Positions 32,132 through 35,738 of a stretch of 35,738 nt of DNA are shown piece after piece; position 1 is the stretch's first letter; each line of letters begins with the position of its first letter. The translations under genes and the position numbers were made by a program. The notes beneath the pieces were generated by a model. That model made no database searches and was not told where the DNA came from. It saw nothing but the letters and a program-made list of their open reading frames with translations. This stretch comes from Schoenoplectus triqueter (taxonomy: Eukaryota; Streptophyta; Magnoliopsida; Poales; Cyperaceae), in contig CAXKVV010001147.1 of assembly GCA_964058805.1 (NCBI GenBank), forward strand, positions 1-35,738. The letters run 5' to 3'.

Positions 32132-32175
32132 ATTGAAATTTGGCTGAGCTTTAGATGCCACTAATTTTTCAGTTC
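32132..32175 (-). other. 5' leader portion of the first FAR1-type coding exon
   Basis: The minus-strand acceptor AAAATTTTCAG ends at 32176, and no ATG occurs before that at 32131. An upstream leader exon should therefore exist, probably within about 32600-33000, but its donor is not certain (one candidate is CTCG|GTATTT near 32632). Confidence 0.45.
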
Positions 32176-32179
32176 CTGA

Positions 32180-33390
32180 AAATTTTAAGATATGTACAAT
32201 CTCATATCAGAAAAATGAAGGAACTTCAGGCATTTTTTTATTCATGGTTACACTACAAGAAATGAAGTTTTATTCATTATAGATATAAGTATAGTATTAT
32301 TTACGGATTGCTAGATGCAATAGATATTTACTACACAGAAAAATGAACTTCTATTTACTGGAACTATTGGTATTATTTACTGTTTGCTAGTAGATATTTA
32401 CTATACAAAGGATCAAAGGGTACAAGTGGAGGACCAAAGAACTTCCAAAAATAGGGAATTTCAAGGCTTTGAGGTTATTTAAAATTTAAAATTTCAAAAG
32501 ATTACGATCAGCACTGATTTTGGTAAATGAAAAAAAAATTAATTACCTTTTTGTTAATGGAATTACCAATCCATGGTAAAAAACCTCAGCGGAGAAGAGA
32601 TAAATAATCATATGTTACGCACAAGACAAATACCGAGATGATCTCCATTGAAATATTCAGGGATCTAATCCTAACAACAGGAAGAGGCGAAAACCATTGA
32701 GGGAAGCAATCGAGTGGAGAGTGTCGATGATTGCTTGGTCGCGGTGCACTGACGCACCAAATGTCATTTATTAAAATATTAAATAACGAAGTAGGGCCCG
32801 GAGTGTGAATGGAAATGGCATGTTGTTCAAGGTCTGTGGTCCGAGATCAGACGATAAAATCCAGTGAAGAGATCGAGATTCGAGAGGAACGAGAGTAAGG
32901 GAACGGAAGATAGAACGGACGGCTGACATTAGATCAAGGACAAGATCACAGTGAAATGTGTGGTGGATCGTGCTTCTCTGAGTTGTGAGATTCTCACACG
33001 CGGCATGTGTGTCGTATTAGTGAGATGATTCTTCCTCTTTTTATCTTGACCTAATTCTTTGCTCGCCGAATGAATCGCTTGGGTTATAACGATCCGTTTG
33101 ATGCTTGAGCGACCCCCATTTTTAGAAAATCGGACGGCTTAAATGAAACAAAAACGTTACGGAATTCAAATCCGGTTCAGTTCCGATCGGCTGCCACTGC
33201 CTCTAGTGGCATCAGATGCCACTAAATCTCAGCCGTTCAGCCATAATTGAATTTGCGGTTAGATTGTAGCTATGTTTGTTTCCTTTCTTTTCCGTTTAGC
33301 AATTGTTCGCTTCATAATGAATAAAGGTTTGTGCCAAAACAAAATGGAAACAAATAATTTATAATTGGCATGAGACCAAAGGAAATCGGA
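32180..33390 (-). promoter_or_regulatory. Probable leader intron and promoter region of the FAR1-type gene
   Basis: No ORF is supported. The part from 32640 to 33060 is less AT-rich, as expected for leader and core promoter. A diverged ~75-bp tandem pair (TATTATTTAC...AGATATTTACTA) lies at about 32295-32407. The palindrome TAGTGGCATCAGATGCCACTA stands at 33204-33224. Confidence 0.35.
32251..32290 (+). mobile_element. Solo CACTA-type terminus
   Basis: CACTACAAGAAAT matches the common end of plant CACTA (En/Spm) elements. No inverted partner TTTCTTGTAGTG was found within the window, so this is a scrap or a chance match. Confidence 0.3.
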
Positions 33391-33565
33391 TAAATTTTTC
33401 AATAGGTCTCGATTTTATTTGATATTCACTTTTGTTTTTTGGTCACTAAATTTGAATTTATTCATTTCTAGTCACTAAATTTCATAGTTTGTCTAAAATT
33501 AATCCCTCCTTACGTATTCTGTTAAATTGTTGTTGTGTTCCGTTATTTTTTTCTTAAACTTGAAA

Positions 33566-33674
33566 AATAATAATAATAAAATAGTAATGAAAGATTTCAT
33601 CAAAGCAAAAAAGAAATAATAATAATAAAATAAAATAGTAATGAAAGATTTCATCAAAAAATAGTAATGAAAGA
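33566..33674 (+). repeat. Short tandem repeats inside the outer element
   Basis: AATAATAATAAAATAGTAAT followed by GAAAGATTTCATCAAA occurs twice (about 33566-33604 and 33616-33658), with a partial third copy from 33659. Confidence 0.85.
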
Positions 33675-34140
33675 AAATGAAGGCAAATGACCAAACAAAA
33701 ATGGATGTTGCGGCTGCTGCTTGTGTGGCAGAAATGTTATGTGCCACTTCGTCTCCATCACAGAGAGCAACGAGTCAACCTTATCAGCCGGTCACTACAG
33801 GAAAGTGTCGCATTTACATCCGGAAAGGGTCAATTGCATCTGCACTTTTTTATTAGCATCAGCAACAAAAATTTCCTTCCTCGAAATTTTGATTTGCACA
33901 TATTGTATTAGAAATGCTGATGCAACTATATATTTATATCTGATTTGCGGATGCAAGTAAATGTAGTAATTTTTTTTCTGAAAATGAATAGGAGGAGACG
34001 CACTAAAATGCTGATGCACATCAGTACTACATTAGTTCTCGCAGATGCAAATAAATATGATATTTTTTTCATCAGCTTAACAAATGCAAATAAATTCCCT
34101 CCAGTTGGCGCTGATTTTTTTCCCCCGAAAATTCTACGAA

Positions 34141-34214
34141 GACGAAACATCGCCAAACCTTAAAATTTGATCAAGCGGTCGATATACAAGACGAAACATC
34201 GCCAAACCTTAAAA
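34141..34214 (+). repeat. 25-bp exact direct repeat at the start of the CACTA insert
   Basis: GACGAAACATCGCCAAACCT plus TAAAA occurs at 34141-34165 and 34190-34214 without a mismatch. It marks the junction between the subterminal repeats and the gene-like insert. Confidence 0.9.
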
Positions 34215-34267
34215 CCGTCTTTTATACCCCACTTCCTTCTCGCTGCCTCTCTCATCGCGAACCCTAA

Positions 34268-34522
34268 ATGCGCCGCATTCAACGCGCTATCTTTGCCACT
34301 TCTCTCTCTGCGATTCGCAAACCTACACGCGCCCACAGACTAAAGCCATGTTCATCGACGCACAACCCTTGGCCACCACTGGTTGGCTCCTCCAGACCCA
34401 TGATGGGCGAGAAAAGAAACCCTCCCTTTGCTCCCGTCGACACTGCCTCCCTCTACTCCTGTCGACGGTGCTGCTCTGCCTCTCTTCACTCTTATTTTGA
34501 CTTTGCCTACGTTGATCTGTAG
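34268..34522 (+). CDS. Gene-like ORF carried inside the CACTA element
   Basis: An 84-codon frame begins at an ATG directly after a telo-box-like AACCCTAA (34260-34267). It is preceded by a CT-rich leader and TTTATAC (34221-34227), the arrangement of a plant gene start. The peptide is basic and Ser/Pro/Arg-rich with no domain I recognise. After its stop, donor-like GGTGAG words and a TTGTGCAG acceptor near 34707 suggest an original gene with an intron. I read this as a captured 5' end of a host gene; whether it is expressed or translated is unknown. Confidence 0.35.
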   Translation: MRRIQRAIFATSLSAIRKPTRAHRLKPCSSTHNPWPPLVGSSRPMMGEKRNPPFAPVDTASLYSCRRCCSASLHSYFDFAYVDL

Positions 34523-34526
34523 CTAT

Positions 34527-34620
34527 TGTCAGCGAGTTCTTTGGTGAGTTATCAGATCCGCTTTTCTTTTCTTTTATCAGTTCTTTGTGAGTTCTTTGGT
34601 CAGCGAGTTCTTTGGTGAGC
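34527..34620 (+). repeat. 75-bp period repeat with AGCGAGTTCTTTGGTGAG
   Basis: AGCGAGTTCTTTGGTGAG appears at about 34529 and 34604, with related AGTTCTTTG words between them, followed in each case by TCAGATCCG. A local duplication in the captured segment. Confidence 0.8.
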
Positions 34621-35272
34621 TATTGTCAGATCCGATTTTACTTGCTCACAATTAATATGCTTGAGTGTATGAGTTCCAATAAATTTGAATTTCTTTTTGT
34701 TGTGCAGCTAGACAGTAAGGAACTTTCATCTAGAGAAGATGATTTACGGTGGACAGCTAGACAGCTAGACAGAAGATTATTTTTTGTGACTATTCTTCTT
34801 TCATTTTCTTACTGAACATAAAAATTTCTGTATTGTACCAGTATCAACTAACTAGTACATTTTACAAACAAATTATGTAATTATAAGGATAGTTGTATAA
34901 AATTCTGAGATGAATTAATATTTCCAGGTTTGCTGTTGTTTCCATTTCTGAGATGAATTAATAATGAAAGACATCATCTGTTATTAGATGCAAATAAAAG
35001 AAGAAATTATCATATTAACATATGCTAATATCAATAATTACATCAGTATTATGCTTGTAAAAAACTAATATTTGCATCTGTCTTTCCTGATGTAATAAAA
35101 TGCTGATGCAAATAAAAAATCGGATGCAATTGATTATCACCATCAAGCGTATTTACATCTGCGTTTTGCATCAGCTTTCGGATGCTAAAAACTTTTAGCA
35201 TAAACCTACTGATGTAAATATGGTTTATTGCATCTGATCTGTCAGATGTTAGTGCGACACTCTCCTGTAGTG

Positions 35273-35420
35273 AGTCGAGTCTTACCTCTTCATCTCCTTG
35301 TACAGTCTCGCATTGAACAAAGCCAAACATGTCAACCTTCCCATATTGTTTGCACTCGTCAGACTGCCAAGAGGTAGACCAAATACGGGACTGAGGTAGG
35401 AGCAGTGGAGGCTGAGATTT
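35273..35420 (-). pseudogene. Unidentified gene fragment in the outer element, interrupted by CACTA
   Basis: On the minus strand a short coding-like stretch reads CKQYGKVDMFGFVQCETVQG and then Asp-Glu-Glu, followed by a donor-like GAAGAG|GTAAGA. It is cut off by the CACTA end at 35272. On the other side of the insertion (33792 downwards, minus strand) a further frame continues (VDSLLSVMETKWHITFLPHK). I do not recognise the family. Upstream (35420-35540, minus strand) has leader-like composition. Confidence 0.3.
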
Positions 35421-35738
35421 GAAGAAATGAAGGTAATGAGAGTGAACTAGAGGTTGTTGGTCACAACTTAACCATTTTTTATTAGAGCTCTCTGTTTTTC
35501 AATTTTTTTTCTTTTGTAAGGGGTGGAGCTTGGGATGAGAAATGGAGATATCAAAAAGAAGCAAGGAATCTTAATTTGAGAAAGAAAGATAACGTAAAAT
35601 GAGATGTTAACGGGATACATAACAGAAGGATTAATTTTGGATAAATCATGAAATTTAGTGACTAGAAATGGACAAATTCAAATTTAGTGACCAAAAGTGA
35701 ATATCAAGTAAAATTGAGTGAACTCTTGAAAAATTTAC

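Larger units (their letters stand above)
33793..35272. mobile_element. Nested non-autonomous CACTA element, 1.48 kb
   Basis: The left end CACTACAGGAAAGTGTCGCA and the inverse of the right end (CACTACAGGAGAGTGTCGCA) agree at 19 of 20 bases. Both subterminal regions are filled with GATGCAAATAAA and TGCATCTG words in both orientations, typical of CACTA elements. The 3 bp outside are GGT and AGT, so the target duplication matches at two of three positions. No transposase is present. The interior (about 34140-34800) is gene-like and less AT-rich. Confidence 0.88.
33391..35738. mobile_element. Outer long-TIR element (Pack-MULE-like), right edge at window end
   Basis: Sequence 33391-33530 is repeated inverted at about 35597-35738. 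Shared words include TAAATTTTTCAA, TTGATATTCACTTTTG, GGTCACTAAATTTGAATTT, CATTTCTAGTCACTAAATTT and AAAATTAATCC. The terminal repeats are ~140 bp with few differences. Between them is gene-like sequence (minus strand) and a nested CACTA element. Long repeats around host-like sequence are the hallmark of Pack-MULEs, but the target duplication cannot be read because the right end coincides with the window edge. The class is inferred. Confidence 0.7.

Noticed and set aside
32159..32161. GTG at 32161 as the start of the FAR1-type protein
   Set aside because: It is not an ATG; the frame merely continues upstream to a splice acceptor at 32176. The first ATG is at 32131.
33499..33747. 82-codon minus-strand ORF rich in Phe and Tyr
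   Set aside because: It translates the AATAAT/AAATAGTAATGAAAG tandem repeats in the outer element.

Overview
This window looks like a stretch of eudicot plant nuclear genome. It is AT-rich, has canonical GT-AG introns, and contains two recognisable host genes separated by dense, mostly non-autonomous DNA transposons. Splice junctions were read by eye; for both genes the intron phases close exactly.

Left part (1-6.4 kb): gene-free. It opens with a large foldback structure centred near 618, followed by a diverged direct duplication and AT-rich sequence. The centre (6.4-13.8 kb) is one plus-strand gene for ATP-dependent phosphoenolpyruvate carboxykinase (PEPCK). It has a pyrimidine-rich leader with its own intron and a short upstream ORF, then 12 coding exons giving 665 residues with all catalytic motifs intact. 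Its 2.7-kb second intron carries two inverted-repeat elements: a Mutator-type MITE with repeated GC-rich palindromes, and a 402-bp near-perfect hairpin.

From 15.2 to 18.9 kb lies a complete but dead Mutator-like element (MULE). It has long inverted repeats, a perfect 9-bp target duplication and a transposase broken by stops and frameshifts. From 20 to 25.2 kb there is a series of small elements with readable target duplications: a PIF/Harbinger-like MITE, two hAT-type elements and a second Mutator-type MITE.

From 27.9 to about 32.2 kb, on the minus strand, is a short FAR1/FRS-type protein. It has only the FAR1 DNA-binding domain and a basic/Pro-rich tail encoded beyond a 3.2-kb intron. The right edge (33.4-35.7 kb) is a nested structure. 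An outer element with ~140-bp inverted repeats contains gene-like sequence, interrupted by a 1.48-kb CACTA element that itself carries a promoter-like, gene-like insert.

PEPCK supplies cytosolic decarboxylation of oxaloacetate for gluconeogenesis and organic-acid/nitrogen metabolism. The FAR1-type protein is probably a nuclear DNA-binding regulator. Nothing links the two genes beyond position. FAR1/FRS proteins descend from MULE transposases, so the window holds both a domesticated descendant and decayed MULE relatives. I saw no tRNA, rRNA, CRISPR or complete LTR retrotransposon. The most interesting material is the transposon architecture; I cannot claim a new biological system from it.
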